56,962 nt of DNA from Tangfeifania diversioriginum (GCF_900141875.1 NZ_FQZE01000029.1:1-56962); one strand, 5' to 3'. Positions 27,963 through 36,496 are shown, counted from the stretch's first letter. The notes: generated from the letters alone by a model not told the origin. A program made the numbers and translations.

Positions 27963-28775
27963 TTAAAGATTACATCTATATTTACTTGAACCATTTGGTC
28001 CAAACTCAAACTTAATTGTATTGTTGTCTTTTGTTGTCAATAATTTAACTTTCTTATCACCATAACCTGTGGAATATTTTTCGTACATCTTTACAGCTTC
28101 AGGATTGGGATGAGTATTGTTATCTCCAACAGATATAACTGTTAATTTTGGTGCTATTTTTTTAATGTGTGATGTATAATAGTATTGTTTGTCATCAGGG
28201 TCATCAAAGAATGAGATAGAACCATGATGACTGGCTAAAAGTATCGTAGATTTTAAGCTACTGGCTGAATAATTTGGAATAATAAAATCTTTCCATGATT
28301 TATAACTTGTATCCCCTGGTAACATAATACTACTTCCTTTATACTCAAGTTTAACTACTAAACTTTGGTCGTTGGAATCATCAAAATCTGAGTTCTTACC
28401 ATTCATTACCCTCAGCTTACACTCGCCAAAAGTCCAGTATTTCTTAGCACTGATTTCTTTTCCTATTTGCCTTTTTAAATTCATATACTGTTTATAAACG
28501 GATGATTCAATTGTTGTTCCAGCAACTCCGCTATCCCAAATTTCCTTAATTCCAAATTTGTCATGCAGTTTTTTTACACCTCTTGAATGGTCTCCATCTC
28601 TGTGTGAGTTAATAAAAATATCTATAGAGGATTCTCCTATTTCACTTTCTACATAATCTAGGATTCTCTCTTCGTTTTCATCCGTTATATTACAATCTTT
28701 TACGATTATTTTACTATTAGGTATTTTTATTAATACCATATTCCCTTGTCCAACGTTAATAAAATGTACTTCCAT
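27963..28775 (-). CDS. Standalone ComEC-type metallo-beta-lactamase-fold hydrolase
   Basis: A 270-residue soluble MBL-fold protein. The metal motif is SHRDGDHSRG (His58, Asp60, Asp62, His63), the HxDxDH variant of the ComEC/Rec2 C-terminal domain. Later motifs fit ComEC too: MLPGDT, LASHHGS and VISVGDNNTHPNPEAVKMYE. The ComEC channel domain is absent, so this is not a competence transporter. Related standalone domains are nucleases or phosphodiesterases. It is followed one base later by a 4-TM protein. The two form one unit with matching inverted termini, and the ATG is 14 bases inside the unit. A defence or conflict role is a reasonable hypothesis. Confidence 0.82.
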   Translation of the reverse strand: MEVHFINVGQGNMVLIKIPNSKIIVKDCNITDENEERILDYVESEIGESSIDIFINSHRDGDHSRGVKKLHDKFGIKEIWDSGVAGTTIESSVYKQYMNLKRQIGKEISAKKYWTFGECKLRVMNGKNSDFDDSNDQSLVVKLEYKGSSIMLPGDTSYKSWKDFIIPNYSASSLKSTILLASHHGSISFFDDPDDKQYYYTSHIKKIAPKLTVISVGDNNTHPNPEAVKMYEKYSTGYGDKKVKLLTTKDNNTIKFEFGPNGSSKYRCNL

Positions 28776-28789
28776 GTCGATTATTTTTT

Positions 28790-28938
28790 ACTATTACCCC
28801 CAACGGTCACTTGTAAGTTGTCGTTGCGGATTTCGGAGCTCGTTCTTGTCCGGTAGGGCGGAACGATGTTGCGAGAATCCAGCGAACGACTTACCACGAA
28901 CCCCGCAATGCAATTTACAATTTGTTATGTGGCGTTTT
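28790..28938. repeat. attC-like palindromic spacer C
   Basis: The left edge ACTATTACCCCCAAC (28790-28804) is the terminus of the MBL unit. The right edge GTTATGTGGCGTTTT (28924-28938) is the terminus of the 568-aa unit and touches its stop codon. Between them the arms TTGTAAGTTGTCGTTGCGG (28811-28829) and CCGCAATGCAATTTACAA (28903-28920) form a long imperfect stem with bulged bases, and TCGTTC (28840-28845) pairs with GAACGA (28861-28866). Of the three spacers this one looks most like a folded attC: AAC and GTT at the junctions, two paired arms, unpaired bases and a structured tip. Confidence 0.55.
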
Positions 28939-30645
28939 TTATTCTAATGATTCATATATTTTTTTTAACTCAGAATTGATTTCATTAATCGGACGAGAAG
29001 ACATTATTAAGTTTCTTATTTTGGTATTTGTATCAATAACTAACTTTAAACCATCCATTTTGACGTAATCCATTAGCTCCTCTGAGGTACTCTCAAGATT
29101 TTCTATTTGTTCTTCAAGTTCTTTAAGAGAACCATATTCATCATCCATGTCACTTAAACCAAGAGCATTTGTTTCATCTTTATCTTCTTTGGTCAGGTCA
29201 ACTAAAATCTCTTCATATCCTGATTTGTATAAGGCTTTTAGAACTATTTCCGTAAGTAATGGTACGGTTGTACTTAAATATAGCGGAACCTGAGTAAAAC
29301 CTTTTGCTTCTGCATAATAGTTTATCCCTGCAAGGAAGGATACGCCCATTGCGTTAGATAGTAACCTTTTTTTATTTATTTTTCTTTCAAAGTTTGAGAT
29401 TATTTGGTCTTTAATTTCTGATTTTTTTAATTGGTCATAAATAAATTTGTTTGAAATACCATCCTTTTTAAAAGAAGTTAGAATTTCATGTATTGGAAAC
29501 CAATCTCTATGAAATTGTGATTCATATGGTTTTACTATTGAATTTAGATAGCCAATTATACTTCCACAACCTCCATTGTTAATTTCAAGTATAAAATTTT
29601 CATCCTCTAATATTCTAACATCAACATCGTTTTTCTTATATGTCTGGTCTAAATTAAAGTAATACTCTAAACTTGTCGGAAAAACAATAACCATCTTATC
29701 GTCTTTTGATTCAAAGTATGCTATATAATTGAATAACTTTATTATCGACGAATACTTTTGTTTATCTCCAATAATTTCTTTCAAATCGGGAGCAGGGCCA
29801 GGAAAAGTAATTTTTTTTCTGAAACTAAATTTATGATAATCTATTTCTTCATTCTCCAAAGTATCCAATAATAAGTTCGAATATTTAATTGATTTATTTA
29901 GTTCACGTTTATCGCTTGTTTTTAAGTATTTGCAATATGACAAAAGTGATTTACTTTTTAACCAATCAATTTTAAGACCAACAAAATGAATAGTAATTTT
30001 GGAAAATTCTTTTTTAGTACAAAGGTTGTTTTCAAGCAATTCTTGTTTTATCTCATTTGCCAGTTTTCCATTAATTAATGCAATATCATCTTTAATAAAT
30101 TTAAGCTCCTTTTCTGCTTTTTCGATATCTTTATTGTCTAGTAAAAAAATCAAGTGTGGGTTTTGAACAAAATGTATTAACATGTTATTCCAACCCACTC
30201 CATAGTTCAAATAAAGTTTTTTATTACAGTATAGAGAGAATAAGGTACTTCTCATAAAAGAAAACATAAATAGAATAGTAGATGATAAATTTGCTTTATT
30301 AACAATCGTTTGATTATTAATTAATTTAATTACTTCTGATTTATCTTTCATCTGGTTTTTAGAAAGAAATTCTTTCACATCATTGTGGACTTGAAGGTTT
30401 ATTGCATCATTTATCCGACCTGAAAGTAACCTGTCAATAAGAATGCTTGAATTCATTAATCGAGCAATTTGATTTGTGTCAAAGTGCTTCACCGCATAAT
30501 ATAGAATTGGGATATAATTGGTCACATAAGTTTGTGTAAAAGCTATTATATCATTAGTATTTCTGGTAAGGAATAATTCACCAATCAGTTGCTTCTCAAC
30601 AGAAATTAATTTTTTCTCCGTCTTAACTAATTCGGTCTTTTTCAT
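28939..30645 (-). CDS. 568-aa protein of unknown family
   Basis: I do not recognise this protein. It is long, Lys/Ile/Asn-rich and mostly helical, with no signal peptide. The N-terminal half (about 1-270) looks all-alpha. A mixed region (about 300-400) contains VIFPTSLEYYFNLDQ and EINNGGCGSIIGYLNSI. A weakly hydrophobic stretch near 440-475 (AMGVSFLAGINYYAEAKGF) and an acidic coiled coil (about 500-535, YGSLKELEEQIENLEST) precede the end. No nucleotide-binding or nuclease motif is obvious. It is the sole gene of a unit bounded by GTTATGTGGC at 28924-28933 and its inverse at 30736-30745. It is strongly AT-rich compared with the core genes. Confidence 0.75.
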   Translation of the reverse strand: MKKTELVKTEKKLISVEKQLIGELFLTRNTNDIIAFTQTYVTNYIPILYYAVKHFDTNQIARLMNSSILIDRLLSGRINDAINLQVHNDVKEFLSKNQMKDKSEVIKLINNQTIVNKANLSSTILFMFSFMRSTLFSLYCNKKLYLNYGVGWNNMLIHFVQNPHLIFLLDNKDIEKAEKELKFIKDDIALINGKLANEIKQELLENNLCTKKEFSKITIHFVGLKIDWLKSKSLLSYCKYLKTSDKRELNKSIKYSNLLLDTLENEEIDYHKFSFRKKITFPGPAPDLKEIIGDKQKYSSIIKLFNYIAYFESKDDKMVIVFPTSLEYYFNLDQTYKKNDVDVRILEDENFILEINNGGCGSIIGYLNSIVKPYESQFHRDWFPIHEILTSFKKDGISNKFIYDQLKKSEIKDQIISNFERKINKKRLLSNAMGVSFLAGINYYAEAKGFTQVPLYLSTTVPLLTEIVLKALYKSGYEEILVDLTKEDKDETNALGLSDMDDEYGSLKELEEQIENLESTSEELMDYVKMDGLKLVIDTNTKIRNLIMSSRPINEINSELKKIYESLE

Positions 30646-31142
30646 AATATTTAGTTTTAGGTAAATGCGATTTTATAAGGTTTAAAAAGTAATTACATAA
30701 TAAAGGCTTATATTTTTATCCCAGTATTTCAAAATGCCACATAACTCTGTTGTCTGCGATCCACAGCTATACAATATTTCTTTATAGCGGAAATATTGTA
30801 AACCTTTCTTATTTCGTATTTCCATTTCACCGAACGGGTTTTTAATGGGTAACAATTCTCACTCCCTCCGGAAATAAAAACTGGTGCACCGGAATCCATT
30901 GAAACCGGTAAAAGCTGAATATACGGTAACCTTTTTCGCTGTTGGAAGTGAAATGTTGTGTTGCCAAGCGGTATTTGCAGTTTTTTGTTCAATGGTTGAT
31001 TATTGGTTTTCAGCCATTAAAAGTAGAAAAACATTTTTGGAAGGGCAAGAAAATGTGCTGAAATTCAGGTATTCCACTTCCTCAGAAAAAACTGCATTGT
31101 TATTTTGTTTCCGTCAGCACCACCGCCAGCGGCGACTGGCAT
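30646..31142. other. Gene-free upstream edge of the island
   Basis: Nearly 500 bases without a supportable gene. It includes AAAATGCCACATAAC (30731-30745), the upstream terminus of the 568-aa unit. A perfect hairpin follows, TACAATATTTC (30770-30780) / GAAATATTGTA (30790-30800), about where a preceding spacer would fold. A hairpin GCCAG/CTGGC (31125-31140) lies just beyond the stop of the next gene. The short frames crossing this stretch show no family features and run through the terminal repeat. It may be a decayed cassette. Confidence 0.5.
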
Positions 31143-31544
31143 TTATTCTTTTGGGTTCTTTTTTAACATCTTATACCCCACCTTAAAACCAATACCAACA
31201 AAGATTATAATAATCCCAAATGTCAAATAGTCCCATTCACCTCTGAAATTCACTGATGAAAAATTACTTTGCCGACCACCAATTTGGGAGAGTAAAAATT
31301 GAAAAATATTTGCTATTACAAATCCAAACCCAGAGATATAGAATAATTTATTTAAAATGATTAGCAAGTCGGAAATATCGTCTTTTTGCTTATTTGTCTC
31401 TTTGTTAATGTATTTGTCCCTCAGGAAATTTAATACCATTACAAGAAGGTAAACTACAATAATTGCAAAAACCAATTTTATGAAAATCGAGGTAAAGCCT
31501 CCTAAAAAGTCGGCATTCAGGTTAAAAGATTGTTTTTGGTCCAT
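31143..31544 (-). CDS. Small membrane protein of unknown function
   Basis: A 133-residue protein with three predicted hydrophobic helices: TSIFIKLVFAIIVVYLLVMV (about 17-38), LFYISGFGFVIANIFQFLL (about 67-86) and LTFGIIIIFVGIGFKVGYK (about 107-126). They are separated by a charged loop (RDKYINKETNKQKDD). No family was recognised. It is on the same strand as the island genes and has similar AT-rich codon use, so it may be part of the same accessory block. No matching inverted termini were found around it. Confidence 0.6.
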   Translation of the reverse strand: MDQKQSFNLNADFLGGFTSIFIKLVFAIIVVYLLVMVLNFLRDKYINKETNKQKDDISDLLIILNKLFYISGFGFVIANIFQFLLSQIGGRQSNFSSVNFRGEWDYLTFGIIIIFVGIGFKVGYKMLKKNPKE

Positions 31545-31593
31545 TCGGTAATTTTTAAAGATTTATAATTTATGCTTAGTACCACTATTGTCC

Positions 31594-31612
31594 GGCTTTA
31601 ATGGCTAAAGCC
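31594..31612. repeat. Short intergenic hairpin
   Basis: GGCTTTA (31594-31600) and TAAAGCC (31606-31612) form a 7-bp stem with a 5-base loop, upstream of the 133-aa gene. It resembles the small palindromes often scattered between genes in this phylum. Confidence 0.45.
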
Positions 31613-31748
31613 TCTATATGACGCGGTTTTTATATCTTTTTTGCATGCTTTACCACAACGCTTGAGCAGATGTACTTATTACTTTGTAATTTTTCCACCG
31701 GTTAAAAATACCAATATTTTGTTAAAAAGCAATTCAAGCACAGCAGTT

Positions 31749-32270
31749 TCAAAAAATCAAACTCAAAACGAGATACTTGATCAAAAGACCTGCAACACTG
31801 TAAATCAAAAAATCCCTGAACCTGAATTTTAACATTCCGGCCACAAGTGCGATAATGGGCGATGAAAGCGGGAACAGGTTAAAAATAAAAACAGTGAGCA
31901 TACCATACTTTCGAATGTTTTTTTCAGCCTTCCGGATCCGTTTTTCTCCCACAAAATAGTGAATGAATTTTCCGCTAAATGAAAGCCCGATAAAGTAATC
32001 GATAATTTGCGCGGCTGTGGCTGTTAAAAGTGCGATTGCAATCAATTGGGCAGCATTGAAAAAAGAGAGGTAATATACAAATGCCATTTCAACCGGCATG
32101 AGCAAAAAGAAGAGGTAGCCTGAAAAATGAATGAGCACGAACGACTGGATGCTTTGTGTTCGGTCGGCGTACAATTCTCTGCCAATGGTTAGCGAAAATA
32201 TTACAATTGCTGCAACCAGTGGAAGGATTACACCAATTATTTTCGGTATCGATAGTTTTTTGTTTTCCAT
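31749..32270 (-). CDS. VTT/DedA-like (YqaA-type) membrane protein
   Basis: A 173-residue inner-membrane protein with about five helices. The segment KYGMLTVFIFNLFPLSSPII followed by ALVAGMLKFRFRDFLIYSVA is the typical re-entrant part of VTT-domain proteins (DedA, YqaA, TVP38/TMEM64). Some DedA relatives act as lipid scramblases or undecaprenyl-phosphate transporters. This short version resembles YqaA-type members, whose substrate is unknown. It is monocistronic, between the accessory island and glmS. Confidence 0.72.
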   Translation of the reverse strand: MENKKLSIPKIIGVILPLVAAIVIFSLTIGRELYADRTQSIQSFVLIHFSGYLFFLLMPVEMAFVYYLSFFNAAQLIAIALLTATAAQIIDYFIGLSFSGKFIHYFVGEKRIRKAEKNIRKYGMLTVFIFNLFPLSSPIIALVAGMLKFRFRDFLIYSVAGLLIKYLVLSLIF

Positions 32271-32409
32271 AACTGCCCCGACAGTATGATGAAACTACGT
32301 AGCAAAAACCTGTACATGAAAATTTATCGACAAGTTACCTGAAATATTCGTTATACAGGTAAACAAACAAGGCAACCTTTCCGGAAAAATCAAATCACCC
32401 CATTTCAAA

Positions 32410-34248
32410 CTACTCCACGGTAACCGATTTTGCCAGGTTGCGGGGCTGATCCACATTGCAGCCGCGCAAAACGGCAATGTGGTAGGCCAGCAGTTGCAGC
32501 GGAATTACTGCCAGCAGCGGTGCCAGCGCCGGATGTGAGCGAGGGATTTCGATGACATCGTCGGTGAGCTCTTTCAGCCCGGTGTCGCCTTCGGTAACAA
32601 TGGCAATTACATTGCCCTTCCGGGCTTTCACCTCCTGTATATTGCTGATAATCTTTTCGTACCACGCATCCTGCGGGGCAACCACCACCACGGGCAGGTT
32701 ATCGTCAACCAGGGCAATGGGGCCGTGTTTCATTTCGCCGGCGGCATACCCTTCGGCATGAATATAGGAAATCTCTTTCAGTTTCAGCGCGCCCTCCATC
32801 GCCACCGGGAACAGGGTACCGCGTCCCAGGTAAAGGGCATTCACCGCATCTTTGTATTTTTCGGCCACCTGCCTGATTTTTTCATTGTTTTCGAGAATGG
32901 CCCTCCCCTTTTTGGGTATTTCAGCCAGCTCTTTCACCAGCAAACTGTACTCTTCATCTGAAATCGTCCCCCTGGTTTTGGCGAGTTTCAGGGTAAAAAG
33001 GGTGAGCACCGTCACCTGCGCCGTGAATGCTTTGGTGGAAGCCACCCCGATTTCCACACCGGCATGGGTGTAAACGCCCGCCTCTGTTTCGCGCGACAAT
33101 GTGGAGCCCACCACGTTGCAGATGCCCAGCACCAGCGCACCTTTTTCACGGGCCAGCCGCAGGGCAGCCAGCGTATCGGCCGTTTCTCCGCTCTGGCTTA
33201 TCAGAATCACCACATCGTTTTTGTTTAGTAAAGGTTTGCGGTACCTGAACTCGGATGCATATTCCACTTCAACCGGAATTTGGGCAAAATCTTCCAGCAG
33301 GTATTCGGCAATAAGCGCCGCGTGCCATGAAGTGCCGCAGCCAATTATAACAATCCGCCCGGCTTTGGCAATTCGCGGAAAAACATGGTGCAGGCCCCCC
33401 AGCACAATATCCGAATATTCGGGTTTAAGGCGGCCTTTAAACGTATCTTCGATGGTTTGCGGCTGCTCGAAAATCTCTTTCAGCATAAAATGTTCGAAAC
33501 CATTTTTATCCAGCTCGCCAATTTGCATGTCGAGATTTGAAATGGTAACCGAGACCGGTTTGTTTTCAATATTTTTCAGGGTGAAATTATTTTTTTGAAG
33601 AACGGCCATGTCGTAATCGTTCAGGTAAACCACATGGCTGGTGAATTCGGCAATGGGCGAGGCATCGCTGGCCACAAAGTATTCGTTTTTTCCCAGTCCC
33701 ACCACCAGCGGACTGCCCTTCCGGGCAACTATCAGCTTGTCTTTTTCGCGGCTGCACAACACGGCAATTCCGTATGCACCTACTACTTTCGACAATGCCA
33801 GCTGAACCGCCATTTCAGCGGTTACCTCATCACTTTGCATGTAAAAATATTCCATCAGGTTAGCCAGCACTTCGGTGTCTGTTTCGCTTCTGAAACTAAA
33901 TTTATGTTTTTCCAGATCAGTTTTCAGCCGGGCGTAATTTTCGATTATCCCATTATGTACTACCGAAAAAATCCGGTTCGCCGATAAATGCGGATGCGCA
34001 TTTTTGTCGCTGGGTTCGCCGTGTGTTGCCCAGCGGGTGTGCCCAATACCTGTGTCGCCGGAAATATTTTGTGTTCCGGCAAACCGTTCAAGATCGGATA
34101 CCTTTCCCGCTTTTTTAAAAACTTCCAGCGATCCGTTCAGCAAGGCCACACCCGCCGAATCGTATCCGCGGTACTCCAGTTTTTTCAATCCGTTTAACAA
34201 AACAGGGAATGCTTCCCGGGTTCCAATGTATCCTACAATTCCGCACAT
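32410..34248 (-). CDS. glmS: Glutamine-fructose-6-phosphate aminotransferase
   Basis: A 612-residue complete GlmS that makes glucosamine-6-phosphate from fructose-6-phosphate and glutamine, the entry step to UDP-GlcNAc. Met1 precedes the nucleophile Cys (MCGIVGYIG), exposed after Met removal. The glutaminase domain includes GIGHTRWATHGEP and HNGIIENY. Two SIS domains (about 290-430 and 460-600) carry GCGTSWHAAL, SQSGETADTL, GVASTKAFTAQ and YAAGEMKHGPIAL. The C-terminus KSVTVE is canonical. It starts seven bases after the DUF4954 stop, so they form an operon. No glmS-ribozyme-like leader was seen. Confidence 0.97.
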   Translation of the reverse strand: MCGIVGYIGTREAFPVLLNGLKKLEYRGYDSAGVALLNGSLEVFKKAGKVSDLERFAGTQNISGDTGIGHTRWATHGEPSDKNAHPHLSANRIFSVVHNGIIENYARLKTDLEKHKFSFRSETDTEVLANLMEYFYMQSDEVTAEMAVQLALSKVVGAYGIAVLCSREKDKLIVARKGSPLVVGLGKNEYFVASDASPIAEFTSHVVYLNDYDMAVLQKNNFTLKNIENKPVSVTISNLDMQIGELDKNGFEHFMLKEIFEQPQTIEDTFKGRLKPEYSDIVLGGLHHVFPRIAKAGRIVIIGCGTSWHAALIAEYLLEDFAQIPVEVEYASEFRYRKPLLNKNDVVILISQSGETADTLAALRLAREKGALVLGICNVVGSTLSRETEAGVYTHAGVEIGVASTKAFTAQVTVLTLFTLKLAKTRGTISDEEYSLLVKELAEIPKKGRAILENNEKIRQVAEKYKDAVNALYLGRGTLFPVAMEGALKLKEISYIHAEGYAAGEMKHGPIALVDDNLPVVVVAPQDAWYEKIISNIQEVKARKGNVIAIVTEGDTGLKELTDDVIEIPRSHPALAPLLAVIPLQLLAYHIAVLRGCNVDQPRNLAKSVTVE

Positions 34249-34255
34249 AATTAAT

Positions 34256-36283
34256 TCAGTTTATTTCAACCTTCAGTTTCATGGTCTGCTTCATCCGGGT
34301 AATCAACTCGTCGCCAAGCATTTCTTTGGTTTTCATGTGTTGCCGGATGGCATTTACCGTTTCATTTTTTTCGAACTCTCCCCGCACTTCAGCAAAATCG
34401 AGCTCGCGGGCGCCGTTTTGGCCATCCACTCCGAAGCCGGTCATTTTAGTGAGTGAAAACTCTTTTTTCGCATCTTCGTAGAGCAACCGGTCGATGCCCA
34501 ACACGCTCTCTTTCCATTTTTCCACCACTGTAATCACGTCAGCAGCTGTGAATTCGTTTATGGGTTTATCGTAAAACGCGCCCAACACATCGGCAGCCCA
34601 GGTCCATTCGTAATTGTAATAATTTTTATGAAGGGCGAACAAAGCAGCGTTTACCTCTTCCAGGGTGGTTGTTTCACTATTTTCAACCGACTTTAATAAT
34701 CTGTCGAGCGCCTCAAAAGGGCAAATCAACCCCGACAAATCAACCCAAAACCCTTTGCCTACGGGGGTGTCCGGATTAAGTGTTTCCCTAATTTCATCGT
34801 TTGAGCGATAGTTTTTGCCCCGCAGACGGGAAATCAGTGAATTGCCCAAAAATTTCCAGATAGCCATTTCGTAAAGCTTAATGCCGCGTTCGAGTGCCCG
34901 CTTTTCAATTTTCATTTTGTCGTAGCTGTATTCACTGGCAAATTCGCCTGAATATTTTTGGATATCCATCAGCTTTTGCCGGCCTTTCAGCATTTTATGA
35001 ATGGTGTAAGGACTGAGCAGATTAAAATTTATCAAATCGAGCAAATTGGAATCTTTTCGGTTATCGCGGCGGGGCCATTTTTGGGTGTCGCGCACGGTTC
35101 CTATACTTTTCAGGTTTATGCCCGGTACCAGTATGCTTTCGTCGTTGCTTTCAATCAGGTACGAAAACGGGAAATCGGCGGTATCGCAGTGTTTGTAGTG
35201 GCGCCCCATCACAAGCGAAAAAGCGCCGATACGCGATGGCCAGAGCAGGTACGAGTCGCTGGTGGTTTTGGCACCGCGCTCCATAATTCCCTGGTGAATT
35301 GGCCCCAGTTTATACAAATGGTTACTCTGATTGGAGCCACTCCCGGCATTTAAAAACGAAAACATTCCGGCAATCAGCAGGGTAGATTTATGGTGCGTAA
35401 CTGTGTATGGGCCGGCAAAAACAGAGGAGGCCTCGCCGTGAAATCCCTGGCAATTGGCAAAGAACAGCGAGTTTACTGCCGAATAGTGCTTATCGAGAAT
35501 ACACCCCTGCCCTACAAAACATTTTGAAATAAGTGTAGCGTCAGTAATCCGGCTTCCGGAACAAACGATGAAATCTTCCATAATCACCCCTTCTCCAATA
35601 ACTACCGGCGCTTCGCGGGTGCTGTTAATGCTCCCGTTTTGCAATTTTTTTCCCCCGTCAATCGAAGTCTGCGGTCCGATTTTCACGTTCAGCACTGTGT
35701 TGCAGTTTAATATTTTGGAATGGGCGCCAATGGTCCCCACCGAACTTTTAATGTTTTCAACATAATTGCCCACCATTTTTTTCAGGTTGGCTACCACTGT
35801 GGGCCGGTGCCGGTAAAGTGTCAGCATGTATGCAATATGGGTTGAAAGGAAGTCGTAAATTGGAATGGCCCGGCCTCCGCTTTCATTTATGGCTTCCACC
35901 TCCACTCCGTTGCCAAACGCCGATTCACCATCCACGGCAATTGTAGTCACATTGTGGATAACCACCCCCTCGCCGATGTAGTAATTGGCGATATAGCTTC
36001 GCACATTGTGAATCAGTGCGTCTTTACCTACCTCACAATTATGCAACCAGGCATTATAAATACCTGTATGGAAGGTAATCCCACCCACCAGATTCACCGA
36101 CTTCATGAAACTGTTGAGGCGGATGTACCCAGTGAACTTGGTATTTTCTATATTATCGGGCGAAAAATCGGGGGAGACCTTAACCAGGTTCCAGTCGGGC
36201 GAAGAACACCCCTGGTAAATCAACTGGCCAATTTCATCATTATTTATCGGGCGATAGAAATCTTCTACTTTGTGTCTCTTCAT
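34256..36283 (-). CDS. DUF4954 protein with left-handed beta-helix domain
   Basis: A 675-residue Bacteroidota-type DUF4954 protein. ATG 36283 (MKRHKVEDFYRPINNDEIGQ) is preferred; the earlier frame start at 36334 would add 17 residues and lie upstream of a -7 element at 36307-36314. Residues about 60-330 contain hexapeptide-like turns of a left-handed beta-helix (IGEGVVIHNVTTIAVDGES; IGPQTSIDGGKK; VIGEGVIMEDFIV), as in nucleotide-sugar acyltransferases and pyrophosphorylases. The C-terminal half is helical and unassigned. The invariant VDGESAFGNGVEVEAINESG and PIYD motifs place the family. Operon pairing with GlmS suggests amino-sugar metabolism, which is inference. Confidence 0.85.
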   Translation of the reverse strand: MKRHKVEDFYRPINNDEIGQLIYQGCSSPDWNLVKVSPDFSPDNIENTKFTGYIRLNSFMKSVNLVGGITFHTGIYNAWLHNCEVGKDALIHNVRSYIANYYIGEGVVIHNVTTIAVDGESAFGNGVEVEAINESGGRAIPIYDFLSTHIAYMLTLYRHRPTVVANLKKMVGNYVENIKSSVGTIGAHSKILNCNTVLNVKIGPQTSIDGGKKLQNGSINSTREAPVVIGEGVIMEDFIVCSGSRITDATLISKCFVGQGCILDKHYSAVNSLFFANCQGFHGEASSVFAGPYTVTHHKSTLLIAGMFSFLNAGSGSNQSNHLYKLGPIHQGIMERGAKTTSDSYLLWPSRIGAFSLVMGRHYKHCDTADFPFSYLIESNDESILVPGINLKSIGTVRDTQKWPRRDNRKDSNLLDLINFNLLSPYTIHKMLKGRQKLMDIQKYSGEFASEYSYDKMKIEKRALERGIKLYEMAIWKFLGNSLISRLRGKNYRSNDEIRETLNPDTPVGKGFWVDLSGLICPFEALDRLLKSVENSETTTLEEVNAALFALHKNYYNYEWTWAADVLGAFYDKPINEFTAADVITVVEKWKESVLGIDRLLYEDAKKEFSLTKMTGFGVDGQNGARELDFAEVRGEFEKNETVNAIRQHMKTKEMLGDELITRMKQTMKLKVEIN

Positions 36284-36306
36284 GTTCTGGTATGTTTTCG
36301 ATGAAC

Positions 36307-36314
36307 CAAATATA
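36307..36314 (-). promoter_or_regulatory. -7 element of the DUF4954-glmS operon
   Basis: The minus strand reads TATATTTG at 36314-36307, matching TAnnTTTG, 24 bases before the ATG at 36283. A -33 element at the usual distance is not clear. The 180 bases upstream are very AT-rich. Confidence 0.4.
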
Positions 36315-36496
36315 TGGCAGTTAAAACCAATCACCCATCAAAAAACATAACAAAAACATAAATAACCAATCAGTAAACCTATCACTTAAAATCCAATAAA
36401 CTGATTTTAAACAAAAAAAATTATATTAAAACAAAACACAAAGTTAAAACAAATTAAAAAAAACCTGATATAATTAAAATTTCATGAATAAAAAAA

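Noticed and set aside
27963-28775. MBL protein as the DNA-uptake channel ComEC
   Set aside because: It lacks the membrane channel and OB-fold domains; only the C-terminal MBL-type domain is present.
30729-30992. An 87-codon minus-strand frame upstream of the 568-aa gene
   Set aside because: It runs through the terminal repeat 30731-30745 and a perfect hairpin, and has no recognisable features.
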